From Pedosphaera sp. (GTDB lineage Bacteria > Verrucomicrobiota > Verrucomicrobiia > Limisphaerales > AAA164-E04), in the NCBI GenBank assembly GCA_002690655.1, contig NZFL01000017.1, forward strand, positions 172,430 to 236,429: 64,000 nucleotides of DNA, in the 5' to 3' direction. Made by a program: the position numbers and the translations under genes. Of the stretch, positions 47,259 through 56,009 are shown in pieces. The number at the start of each line of letters is the position of its first letter. Position 1 is the first letter of the stretch. The notes under the pieces are model-generated. The model did not search any database and was not told the origin of the DNA. It saw only the letters and a program-made list of their open reading frames with translations.

Positions 47259-48329
47259 ATGAAAAAAGAAGCTTTAAAATTCCTGGAAACACTCGTCAAC
47301 ACACCCAGCCCTTTTGGACATGAAGTGCGTGGCCAACGTGTTTGGCTTGATTATGTCACCCCTTTTGCAGACGAAACCTGGAATGATGCTTACGGCAATA
47401 CGGTTGCGGTCATTAACAAGGGAGGTGGGCCTCGTGTCATGCTGGCAGCCCACGCAGATGAGATTGCGTTATCAGTCAACTACATAGACGACAATGGTTT
47501 TATCTACGTACGTCGATTGGGGGGAGTAGACGCAACCGTATCCAAAGCTCAAAGAGTGGTGATTCACTCTGCCAATGGTCCAGTGACCGGTGTGATCGGC
47601 AATGTCGCACCGCATTTGTCTAAAATGGATCAATCGGACAAAAAACCCCAGATTCACGATCTCTTTGTGGACATCGGAGTTTCATCCAAAGCAGAGGCGA
47701 TGAAGTTGGTAAAGATCGGAAACCCGATCACGGTCAAAAACAACTTTGAACTTCTGAGAAACGATCTAGCCGTCGCACGCGCATTCGACAACCGGGTGGG
47801 GACTTTTGCCGTCGCGGAAGCCCTGAAACTGATTCACAAGGATCGTAAAAAGCTGAAGGCTGAGATTTGTGTGGTGTCTAATGTCATGGAGGAAGGAGGG
47901 TGTCTTGGGGCCCGACAAATCGCATATTCACTTAAACCCGATGTCGCAATTGTCACGGATGTAACCCATGCTACAGACTATCCTACTGTCAACAAAGCCA
48001 TGCATGGCGACGTCCAAATGGGCAATGGACCAAGCCTGACTCACGGAGGACCAAACCACCCTGTCGTCGTGGAACGATTGGAGCAGGTTGCCAAAAAACT
48101 GAAAATCAATGTTCAACATGAAGCCGTTTCCAGTACCAGTGGCACAGACACTGACGTGATTTTCTGGACACGAGGAGGGATCCCCAGCGCCCTCATCAGT
48201 CTCCCCAACCGCTACATGCATTCTCCTGTTGAGATGGTGAATTTAAAAGATCTCGAAAAAATTCCAGCGATCATGGCTGGATTCGCTTTATCGGTTAAAA
48301 AAGGAGAATCCTTTGCTGTCCATATCTGA
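47259..48329 (+). CDS. M42 family metallo-aminopeptidase
   Basis: I choose the ATG at 47259 (MKKEALKFLETLVNTPSPFG) over a TTG 45 bases earlier. The metal and catalytic residues of M42/PepA-like aminopeptidases are visible: LAAHADEIALSV, the bridging Asp in VARAFDNRVGTF, the base pair in NVMEEGGCLGARQI, Asp in IVTDVTH, and the last His in PNRYMHSPVEMV. These enzymes form tetrahedral dodecamers with two metal ions and trim N-terminal residues; family members can be endoglucanase-annotated by error. The protein is cytoplasmic. Confidence 0.92.
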   Translation: MKKEALKFLETLVNTPSPFGHEVRGQRVWLDYVTPFADETWNDAYGNTVAVINKGGGPRVMLAAHADEIALSVNYIDDNGFIYVRRLGGVDATVSKAQRVVIHSANGPVTGVIGNVAPHLSKMDQSDKKPQIHDLFVDIGVSSKAEAMKLVKIGNPITVKNNFELLRNDLAVARAFDNRVGTFAVAEALKLIHKDRKKLKAEICVVSNVMEEGGCLGARQIAYSLKPDVAIVTDVTHATDYPTVNKAMHGDVQMGNGPSLTHGGPNHPVVVERLEQVAKKLKINVQHEAVSSTSGTDTDVIFWTRGGIPSALISLPNRYMHSPVEMVNLKDLEKIPAIMAGFALSVKKGESFAVHI

Positions 48330-48473
48330 ATGGGCCAGGGCGTAGCGAAAAATACCTGTTGCTTCAACTCAATGGGATCTTCGTTGTTGATGAAGTTCTT
48401 TGAAGCATGTGCGGCAAAGGTGATTCGCCACACTTCAAACAATGATTCCAACGAAACCAAACCTGATTGAACG

Positions 48474-50588
48474 ATGTCTATTTCGGATCCCAAAAGATGG
48501 CCCATCGAAGAGTCGCAGGCGATTCCAGTAATATGGACATGGCTGGCCTTTTGTCTTAGCACGATGGTGACACCGTACACGCTCGGTGAAGATTCAATTG
48601 AGCAAACCCTTCGAGAGGCTCGAACACGCATCCGTGCCATCTATGAGGGAGGAGACTTCAGGGCCAAGCGATTTCAAGCGGATTGGCTCCCTGACGGTTC
48701 AGATTATGTGGTGGATGAATCATTATCGGGAACCAATGAGAGGGTCCGAGTCAGTTATCATGCAGAAACAGGCAGGCGCACGGTTATCGAATCAGGGCAA
48801 GGGAGATCTGGTAAAAATAAAGCCAATCTTTCCCCTGATGGTAAAATGCGGTTGATTTCGGTGCGGGATAACTTGAGGGTTCGACATTTGGAAAAGGGGC
48901 TCGAGTATACACTCACTGAAAAGTATCCAGACAGAGACGTTTTTATCAGGAATCCAGTCTGGAGTCCGAATGGAAAAAAAATCGCTTACATACAAGTCGA
49001 CCATTCAGAAGTAAGAAGAAGAACAATGCTCATTCCCGATGACCCATCTTACCCGACAGTTCGAGAGGTACGTTTTGCCCGGGTAGGCGAAGTGATTCCA
49101 ACTTTGAGAGTGGGGGTGGTCAGTGTGCTGGAAAACGGCAGCGAAGAAACACAATGGCTTGCAGTTCCAACCCCGGAGGAGGGAATTTATCTTGGTCAAG
49201 TAAGTTGGGCGGGAAATTCAAATGAGTTGTTGATCGAGAAATTCAGCCGTTTTCGTAATGAGAGAGAATACCTGCTGTATGATGTGCGTACTGAAAAATT
49301 CGAACGGATATTCCACGAAACTGAACCTGCCTGGGTGATTGCAAGCATCGCCAAAAATACAGGATTGGAATGGATCGAAGATGGTCGCGCCTTCATTGTC
49401 TTGAGTGAACGAGATGGTTGGCGACATGCCTATCTGTGTTCAAGGGACGGACAAAAGCAGAGGCTTTTGACACCAGGCAAATTCGACATTATCGAAAAAG
49501 TGAAAACCGACGAGGTCCGAGGTTGGTTTTACTTCAATGCATCTCCCGACAACGGTACTCAGAAATACCTTTACAGGGTGGCATTGAACGGCAAAACGGC
49601 TCCCGAAAGAGTCACCCCTGCCGGACAACCGGGAACACATGAATACAAATTCTCACCGGATGCAAGATGGGCCTTCCACACTTACTCCAGATTTGACGTT
49701 CCACCCATGACTGAACTGGTAGAATTCCCCCAGCATCGGACGGTTCGTGTTGTGGAGGACAATCCATTATTGAAAAATAAAATGGAATACTTGCTGAGCA
49801 GCCCGACGGAATTTCTCCAGTTGGATATAGGAGACGATGTCGTCATGGATGCCTGGATGATCAAGCCTCCGAATTTCGATCCTTCAAAAAAATACCCGAT
49901 CCTTGTGTATGTCTATGGCGAACCCCATGCGCAGACCGTTCTGGATGCTTGGGGAAAAGTGCAAGCGGATTATCATCGGGCAGTTGCAGAACTTGGTTAT
50001 TTGGTGGTATCGATTGACAACCGTGGCACCCCTGCACCTAAAGGTGCTGCATGGCGACGCGCGGTGTTCAGGAGCCTTGGCCCCCTCTCTACAGAAGAAC
50101 AGGCTGAGGGATTGGTCGAACTGGCTCGCACCCGGCCTTTTGTCGATTTAACCCGCGTGGGTATCTGGGGGTGGAGCGGTGGTGGCTCCAATACTTTGAA
50201 TGCCATGTTTCGTCGGCCGGACGTTTACCATGTCGGCATTGCTGTTGCGCCCAAGCCCCAACCTCATCTTTACAATGCCTGGTTTCAGGAGATTTACATG
50301 GAAACCCGAGAAACGAATCCCGAGGGTTACCGGAAGGCCGCTGCTATTAATTATGCGGAGGGGCTTGAGGGAGATCTTCTGATTGTCCATGGCACGGGAG
50401 AAACCAACACACATCTGGAAATCGTCGAAGGTCTGATCGATCGTTTGGTGGAACTTGGCAAACCATTCGATTACATGACCTATCCAAACCGCGACCATGG
50501 TATTCGAAAAGGGAAAGGCACCACGGTTCATATGCGAATGCACATGATCCGTTATCTTCTGAACCACTTGAAGCCAGGGCCTCGATGA
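48474..50588 (+). CDS. S9B prolyl oligopeptidase-family serine peptidase (DPP IV-like)
   Basis: The 704-residue protein has an N-terminal signal or anchor segment (IPVIWTWLAFCLSTMVTPYT), a DPP IV beta-propeller, and an alpha/beta-hydrolase peptidase domain. The nucleophile is Ser568 in GIWGWSGGGSNTL and the His is H675 in NRDHGIRKG. The third member of the triad, expected as the first Asp of GxDDNVH, is Glu643 in HGTGETNTHLE. The propeller carries the usual SPNGKKIAYI and SPDARWAFH blades. Peptides with proline at position two are the usual substrate. The gene is likely monocistronic. Confidence 0.88.
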   Translation: MSISDPKRWPIEESQAIPVIWTWLAFCLSTMVTPYTLGEDSIEQTLREARTRIRAIYEGGDFRAKRFQADWLPDGSDYVVDESLSGTNERVRVSYHAETGRRTVIESGQGRSGKNKANLSPDGKMRLISVRDNLRVRHLEKGLEYTLTEKYPDRDVFIRNPVWSPNGKKIAYIQVDHSEVRRRTMLIPDDPSYPTVREVRFARVGEVIPTLRVGVVSVLENGSEETQWLAVPTPEEGIYLGQVSWAGNSNELLIEKFSRFRNEREYLLYDVRTEKFERIFHETEPAWVIASIAKNTGLEWIEDGRAFIVLSERDGWRHAYLCSRDGQKQRLLTPGKFDIIEKVKTDEVRGWFYFNASPDNGTQKYLYRVALNGKTAPERVTPAGQPGTHEYKFSPDARWAFHTYSRFDVPPMTELVEFPQHRTVRVVEDNPLLKNKMEYLLSSPTEFLQLDIGDDVVMDAWMIKPPNFDPSKKYPILVYVYGEPHAQTVLDAWGKVQADYHRAVAELGYLVVSIDNRGTPAPKGAAWRRAVFRSLGPLSTEEQAEGLVELARTRPFVDLTRVGIWGWSGGGSNTLNAMFRRPDVYHVGIAVAPKPQPHLYNAWFQEIYMETRETNPEGYRKAAAINYAEGLEGDLLIVHGTGETNTHLEIVEGLIDRLVELGKPFDYMTYPNRDHGIRKGKGTTVHMRMHMIRYLLNHLKPGPR

Positions 50589-51082
50589 TCGGCTGACTTG
50601 CTCCTGATTATCATCTTATTTCAAGGCAAGACCTCCCTGTTTGAAACCTGCACAACTGAGAGTTCATCAAACATTGTGTAGCCTGAAACACCTACCTGCC
50701 GGCGGGTTCAAGAGGGGCCCTTCGAGATTGCTCCATGTTCATCATGAAATATCTCATTAAGATGATTTAAAAAGCAATGAACATTCAACTTGCCTGCATC
50801 CTTGAGTTCGCGCCCCTTAAGCACCTGAGGACACCCCATGTTCCACGACAATTCCTTGATTTTCACAAGAGGAACAAGCCATATCCTCTTGATGGAGGTT
50901 CTCTAGTGTGACTACATGTTGAGGGGCATCATCATATTCATGGATGAGTAAGTATCCCGTCGTTGCTCGGGACACCTCATCGATTTTTACTATCCATCCA
51001 AACCCATAAACGTCTTTGTAATTAAAGCCGAAAACCGGGCCGCACCTGCATGTATCAGCGCTGAAGATTGTCTGAAAATGTA
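50589..51082. other. Intergenic region after the S9 peptidase
   Basis: About 490 bases. It contains a short near-palindrome CCTGCCGGCGGG near 50695 and, on the minus strand, a Cys-bearing open frame described separately (50817-51066). No start codon, terminator or RNA gene is convincing elsewhere. Confidence 0.4.
50817..51066 (-). pseudogene. Possible decayed or non-ATG small Cys-containing protein
   Basis: One frame stays open for about 80 codons and reads like protein: RCGPVFGFNYKDVYGFGWIV, then KIDEVSRATTGYLLIHEYDD, then HQEDMACSSCENQGIVVEHG to a TAA at 50817-50819. It has the pair CxC near its start and CSSC near its end, which could hold a metal or form disulfides. There is no ATG/GTG/TTG at its 5' end, so it is either a degraded gene or part of a product I cannot frame. 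It lies directly downstream of the lipoprotein gene on the same strand. Confidence 0.3.
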
Positions 51083-51475
51083 TTATTGCTTCGCCTGAAT
51101 GGATACTTTTCCTGTTTGAGGGTCGTATTGGACTTCCATACCATAAGGGGCTTTGGGCTCCTGGGCCAGGAATCCGGATTCGACAAGCTCTGCGAGATCC
51201 TTAGGGTTGCGTCCTTCGGTTATTACAAATTCCTGCATGGCTTTGTTAACCTGAGCGAGTTCGATGGATTTATTGGAAAACTTATTGGCCTTATTTACTG
51301 CGCCCAAATAGTCTACCGGTGCGGTCAATGGATTCCCTTCCTCAGCGACCTGCACTTTTGCTTCCTTTGGCTCAGCTGAATCCCCACCACATCCGGCAAG
51401 AAAACCAATAACCAGAATAGAGTAGAGGTAATTCATCATATCCGTCTGCTTTAATTGAAAGTTGTGCCTTGTCAT
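51083..51475 (-). CDS. Small lipoprotein of unknown function
   Basis: The ATG overlaps the stop of the upstream AsmA-like gene (ATGA at 51472-51475). The product begins with MTRHNFQLKQTD, then MMNYLYSILVIGFLAGCGG, a lipoprotein signal with lipobox LAGC. A second start at 51439 would place the signal directly at the N-terminus. The mature part is acidic at first (AEPKEAKVQVAEEGN). It then has VNKAMQEFVITEGRNPKDLA, ELVESGFLAQEPKAPYG and EVQYDPQTGKVSI, a pattern resembling the tail of pseudopilin and 'helix plus lid' proteins. The function is unknown. The overlap suggests tight coupling with the AsmA-like protein. Confidence 0.7.
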   Translation of the reverse strand: MTRHNFQLKQTDMMNYLYSILVIGFLAGCGGDSAEPKEAKVQVAEEGNPLTAPVDYLGAVNKANKFSNKSIELAQVNKAMQEFVITEGRNPKDLAELVESGFLAQEPKAPYGMEVQYDPQTGKVSIQAKQ

Positions 51476-54400
51476 TGATCGCCTCCGCGATTGCGGAAGT
51501 TGTCCAATAGCTTCAATGGATTGACTTGCTCAAGAATCCCTGATTTTTCTTCTTTTTTATCCTCTCCCTCGTTGCCTTCTTCAGATGTTTTGGAGTCTCC
51601 AGTTAGAAAGCCACCCACATCCTTGAGAACCTTCACTGCTCCCTCCCCTACATTGAGAGGCAAAACTGCGGCTGATTTAACGAGACCGGCGCCTGATTTA
51701 ACAAGCAATCCAGATAAGACAAGTTTATCAGTTTTGGTTTTCGGTGCGCCAATCGTACCTTCCAATTTCACAAAATCAGGTAATTTAACATGGGGGGTGT
51801 CTTTGGGCGCACTGGAAGGCATCAGATTTGATTTTCTGGCAATGGACCGCTCCAGATAAAACTCTACGGGCAGATTGAGCACACTGTTGGTAAGCACATT
51901 GTCCAGAGGGATCTCACCTGATGCATGCACCTGAAAAGCATCGGATTGCAATTTGAACGCATCCAGACCCAGAATTTGATTTTCAATCTTCAAGTTTGTT
52001 TCGAAGCCATTGATGGGAGCTTTCAAAAGCTCAGGCAAGCGAAGCACTGCGGTAATGGGGGTCATCAATAGACGCATTTCAGGGCTGACAAAATTTATGT
52101 CGGCATCGGTATATTTGAGTGACATAGCCCCATTCAGGTTACGCTGCCAACCCGACTCAGTGAGGCCAGCCCCTTTCCATTCGGCTTTACCGGAAATCAT
52201 GCCTGAAACTTGGCCTTTTTCACTCGGGTTCAAGGTATCCATAAATGCCTCAATCGGAATCTGGTCGACTTCTAGTGTCATGTCATAGCCCCAATCGGGT
52301 TTGGCAAAATCCATTGCCATTTCTGCCTTGATAAGCCCCTCGTTGAGGGTCATGCCGAGCGGTCGAATGGTCAGGGTATTCGTTTGCCATAGGGCATGTG
52401 CCTGAAAAGCTTTTATGGATACGTTTCGAACGATCAGTTTTGCGATATCGAGTTTCACGTCAAACTCACCCATCGGAACATCCAGAGCACCTGATTGAGG
52501 TGCTGGCGGAACATCAGGGGTGCTTGTGGACTGCACTTGAGCTTGAGCCTCTTCCGGTTTTGCTATCAAGTCAAAATAAGAAGTCAAGTCCATGGAAGGC
52601 GAATTCACTCTCAAATTTCCTTTGGATGCCATGAATGGAAGCAAAGGAATTTGCCCACTTACTTTAATCACGTTGTCCGCTAGGCTTGTTGGCGTCAGTT
52701 TAAAGAAACTGGGACGAATTTCCAGGTGTTGCGTATTCCAAGCAAGGTCCAGATCCAATTCGGATTGCAATTCCTTGATCCGTTCGCTCTCAGGATCTTT
52801 GACCTTCAAATTAGAAAGGCTTGTATTCCCTTTGAGTGTGCTTTCACCGTTTAGATCGAGTTGCAGTTCTGCCTCAAGATTAAGAGTAACTTCGGTAAAA
52901 TCTTCCGCATTGGAAAATGGGTTCAAAAACGGACTGAGCGCAAACCGATTGATTCCGACCGAGTTGATCATGAATGCCCCGGTCTCACGCTCCAGGTCCA
53001 TCTCGCCCTTTATACCAATGGTTCCTCCATCATTAAAATCCTCATGGAAATCTATCTGAGTCGTTCCAAGCTTGAGCAGCTCATCTCTTATCGAGAATTC
53101 GGAGTTCAAACCAACGGTGTATGATTCATAGGACATACCGGAAAAGCTGCCTGTGTAATCGCGTAGCGCCATCTGTAAAACTCCAGACAAATCATCATCG
53201 TTATCACGCAGCCTGAACGATAGCTCACCCAAACCTTGCTCAATACTCAAACCATCCATATTTACAAATGACTTCATTAATGCCAGATCAGCTTTGGCTT
53301 CGGTATGGAGATTATATCCTTTACTCCCGAGCACATGCGATCCAGAGGCGGAAAAACTGACCAGAGAATTCCCAGAAGTGTTTGACCACTCCATTGCCAA
53401 TCGCTTGAGTGTAACGCGGGTGTAGTCTTCAAAAACCATTTCCAGATTCAAAGATCCAGAAGTTCCACTTTCAGTGTGCCCATCGAATGCCATATCTGCA
53501 TCTTTGAAGCCCCCAGTAAAATCAGCCTGCATGCGTGTACCTGATTGCTCCACTTTCAAGGAAAAATCACCAAACAGTTCACCCTGATTCAGTGTATCGA
53601 AAGTGAAATCTCGCCAGTCGCCGAGATTGAAATTGGTAATGTTGAAATTAAATTCAGGCTCTTGAAAACTCTCAGGCTGTCCGTTCCATGCAAAAGTGAC
53701 CGGTTTCAACAGAGCTCCGGTGATCGCAGGTGTCGCGCCGTCCGCAACGGTCAAACCAAATTGTTGAACGGTCAATTTCTCTCCATCGGCATCATAGTTG
53801 AGTGTCGTATCTAATTCCACATTCAGCGGAGGCGTCACTCCCTCCCCTGTCCCAATGGAAACATTGGAACAGGTGGTCGTGACGGCAAGGGCCAACAAGT
53901 TTCCACCATTGGTCAAGGTCATTGTCAAGGAGCCGTCCATCACGGTCTCTTTGAAATCTATACCTGCGACAGCGCCTGCCAGGTTAAGAAATTGCCTGTT
54001 CAAATTGTCAAATGCCGCAACGATTCGACCTTCTGATGTTGCAAAATCAAATGGCCCCATCACTCGAATATTTCCTGCAGCTTGACCATTGCGCATCATG
54101 CTCAGTGAAACGTCGTCAATGCTACCGGGTTCCAGAGCGAGTATCAGGTCCCCGTTGACGCCAACCATATCGGCGTAGGCACCGGTAGCTGACTCGACTT
54201 TAAGCTGACCGTTGAGTGTCGATTTTTCAGGGAATAATTCGGCGTTCAAACCAAGGTCACCTTCCAGTTTCATTGATAAAGCTAATTGAGTTTCTTCTCC
54301 TGCGTCTGTGATTTTTGTCGTTTTCAAGCCAATATCCAACTTCAAGGGACCTTCCAGATCCTGACCAAGCTTCTCAATGCTGACCTTGTTCAGGAGTAGT

Positions 54401-54954
54401 TCCGTTACATTTTGCCCGCCACCACTTGTTTTCTGACGAAGGATCACCTTACCGTTTTCGACTGAAAGAAGGTTCAAGTCCATGACAGGAAGCGGTGCAT
54501 TCGGGCTTGGAGGAAGGCTTTCAAGCCAGGAGGAGAGATTGCTTTTACCATCCTCTGCCTCAATGATGATGACTTCCGGGTTCATTAGCTGCAACTGGTC
54601 CAGTTTGATGGTGCCCCCCAGTATGGTGAGAAGGCTGTACCTGACAAGTGCACCTTTGGCCGAAACGAGGGTTTCACCGTTGTAGGGAGTAATGATCAAG
54701 TCCTTGAGTTCAATCTGGGAAAAGGGACTGAGTGAAATATCCTCGACCTGGATTGTTGCCATCATGGATTTTTCAATTGATGGCAACACAACAGAGCGGA
54801 GAAAAAAGGAGCTACCGATGAAAAAATATGCCACAACAAGCAGCAGAATAAGCCCCGTAATCATGAGCTTGAGGCGTTTGGGCCATGGCCTTGGTTCCCG
54901 TGTTCCCAATTGTTCTTGGTCCAAATTTGGCTTGCCGATGGATGGATCAGTCAT
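51472..54954 (-). CDS. AsmA-like large membrane-anchored protein
   Basis: The 1160-residue protein has one N-terminal membrane segment (LKLMITGLILLLVVAYFFIG). A repeated beta-rich AsmA/DUF748-type periplasmic part follows, for example IQVEDISLSPFSQIELKDLI, QLQLMNPEVIIIEAEDGKSN and TVQQFGLTVADGATP. The C-terminal AsmA core (NGAMSLKYTDADINFVSPEM, LKIENQILGLDAFKLQSDAF) ends the domain, and an acidic Glu/Lys tail follows. AsmA-like proteins of this size are thought to form grooves that carry phospholipids between membranes of Gram-negative cells. It is co-transcribed with the downstream lipoprotein gene (overlap of four bases). Confidence 0.85.
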   Translation of the reverse strand: MTDPSIGKPNLDQEQLGTREPRPWPKRLKLMITGLILLLVVAYFFIGSSFFLRSVVLPSIEKSMMATIQVEDISLSPFSQIELKDLIITPYNGETLVSAKGALVRYSLLTILGGTIKLDQLQLMNPEVIIIEAEDGKSNLSSWLESLPPSPNAPLPVMDLNLLSVENGKVILRQKTSGGGQNVTELLLNKVSIEKLGQDLEGPLKLDIGLKTTKITDAGEETQLALSMKLEGDLGLNAELFPEKSTLNGQLKVESATGAYADMVGVNGDLILALEPGSIDDVSLSMMRNGQAAGNIRVMGPFDFATSEGRIVAAFDNLNRQFLNLAGAVAGIDFKETVMDGSLTMTLTNGGNLLALAVTTTCSNVSIGTGEGVTPPLNVELDTTLNYDADGEKLTVQQFGLTVADGATPAITGALLKPVTFAWNGQPESFQEPEFNFNITNFNLGDWRDFTFDTLNQGELFGDFSLKVEQSGTRMQADFTGGFKDADMAFDGHTESGTSGSLNLEMVFEDYTRVTLKRLAMEWSNTSGNSLVSFSASGSHVLGSKGYNLHTEAKADLALMKSFVNMDGLSIEQGLGELSFRLRDNDDDLSGVLQMALRDYTGSFSGMSYESYTVGLNSEFSIRDELLKLGTTQIDFHEDFNDGGTIGIKGEMDLERETGAFMINSVGINRFALSPFLNPFSNAEDFTEVTLNLEAELQLDLNGESTLKGNTSLSNLKVKDPESERIKELQSELDLDLAWNTQHLEIRPSFFKLTPTSLADNVIKVSGQIPLLPFMASKGNLRVNSPSMDLTSYFDLIAKPEEAQAQVQSTSTPDVPPAPQSGALDVPMGEFDVKLDIAKLIVRNVSIKAFQAHALWQTNTLTIRPLGMTLNEGLIKAEMAMDFAKPDWGYDMTLEVDQIPIEAFMDTLNPSEKGQVSGMISGKAEWKGAGLTESGWQRNLNGAMSLKYTDADINFVSPEMRLLMTPITAVLRLPELLKAPINGFETNLKIENQILGLDAFKLQSDAFQVHASGEIPLDNVLTNSVLNLPVEFYLERSIARKSNLMPSSAPKDTPHVKLPDFVKLEGTIGAPKTKTDKLVLSGLLVKSGAGLVKSAAVLPLNVGEGAVKVLKDVGGFLTGDSKTSEEGNEGEDKKEEKSGILEQVNPLKLLDNFRNRGGDQ

Positions 54955-54984
54955 ATTTAGATACTGCTAATTTCATTGATTAAT

Positions 54985-55917
54985 TCAGGATTCACCACTC
55001 TTCAGCAACCATTTCACATAGTCATCAATCCCATGCTGCAGATCAAAACGTGGCTCATAACATAGCTTCTCGCGCGATTTTGAAATATCCGCTTGAGTGA
55101 CATTTTGATAAAAAGAATATGGATTCTCAAAATATTCGGGATCAAGAGCTAACCCAAGGGCTTTATTGAGCCTTGAAATAACATCATTGAAAGATGATGA
55201 CGAGCCCGATCCTACGTTGTAAACCCCAGGGACAGATGCTACCGAAGCCGCCAATGTCGCCTCTACAACGTCCTTAACATAGACGAAATCACGCTTTTGT
55301 TCGCCATCTTTGAAAATGCGAGGTTTTTTACCAGCCTTCATCTGGAGATATAACTGGTAAACCATGCTTGCCATATGCCGCTTGTGAGCCTCTTTTGGTC
55401 CATAAACATTGAAGTAGCGCAAACCAACAAGGTTCCATGCAGGATACTGCTTTCGATAATATCCTGAAAGGTGATCTAACTGTATCTTACTGAATGCATA
55501 AGCGTTTTGAGGCGAAGGTGTGCATCTCTCACCCATGACAGTCTCAGTTTTGCCGTAGACTGCTGCTGATGAGGCGTAGACCAATGGCGTTTGATCACTC
55601 TTCGCCCATTGCAGCAATTTACGAAAGCCCTCTACGTTGTCGTGGACCTGTCTGTATTGATCCTGTTCTGTCGTGTCTGTGATCGAAGCGAGGTGAAAGA
55701 TGGCATCAAAAGCACCTTCTTGAAATCGTTTATCGATATCAACTTCAGCGATATTTCCAGCAATAAAATCCCCCCTGAAACCCTCAAGATTCCTGAAATC
55801 ACCTGATCGAAAGTCATCCATGACAACGATCCACGCCTCGGGATGCCTCCTTTGCAACTCAAGCGTTAAATTGGAACCAATGAACCCGGCTCCACCAGTG
55901 ACCAACACACTTTGCAT
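54985..55917 (-). CDS. hldD: ADP-L-glycero-D-manno-heptose-6-epimerase-type NAD-dependent epimerase
   Basis: I choose the ATG at 55915-55917 (MQSVLVTGGAGFIGSNLTLE), giving 310 residues that begin with the Rossmann GGAGFIGS. The active-site Tyr-x3-Lys is YAFSK, and the Ser before it is in LVYASSAAVYGKTETVMGER. The block RYFNVYGPKEAHKRHMASMV with KDGEQKRDFVYVKDVV is typical of HldD, which makes the heptose used in lipopolysaccharide inner core. The family is broad, so a related UDP-sugar epimerase cannot be ruled out. No other heptose gene is in the window. It is divergent from phnA, with 92 bases between them. Confidence 0.8.
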   Translation of the reverse strand: MQSVLVTGGAGFIGSNLTLELQRRHPEAWIVVMDDFRSGDFRNLEGFRGDFIAGNIAEVDIDKRFQEGAFDAIFHLASITDTTEQDQYRQVHDNVEGFRKLLQWAKSDQTPLVYASSAAVYGKTETVMGERCTPSPQNAYAFSKIQLDHLSGYYRKQYPAWNLVGLRYFNVYGPKEAHKRHMASMVYQLYLQMKAGKKPRIFKDGEQKRDFVYVKDVVEATLAASVASVPGVYNVGSGSSSSFNDVISRLNKALGLALDPEYFENPYSFYQNVTQADISKSREKLCYEPRFDLQHGIDDYVKWLLKSGES

Positions 55918-55971
55918 GTCATCAAAAATGGACTTAGCCACAACAAAGTGCAAGCCAAGGATTAAATCGCA

Positions 55972-56001
55972 TTGCCATAGCCATCACTCAAGCCATATTG
56001 T
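55972..56001 (+). promoter_or_regulatory. Candidate promoter of the phnA-phnY-kinase operon
   Basis: TTGCCA (55972-55977) and TATTGT (55996-56001) are 18 bases apart. The -10 box lies eight bases before the phnA ATG, so a transcript would be almost leaderless. This fits the lack of a Shine-Dalgarno sequence. The match to sigma-70 consensus is moderate. Confidence 0.3.
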
Positions 56002-56009
56002 AACAAAAC

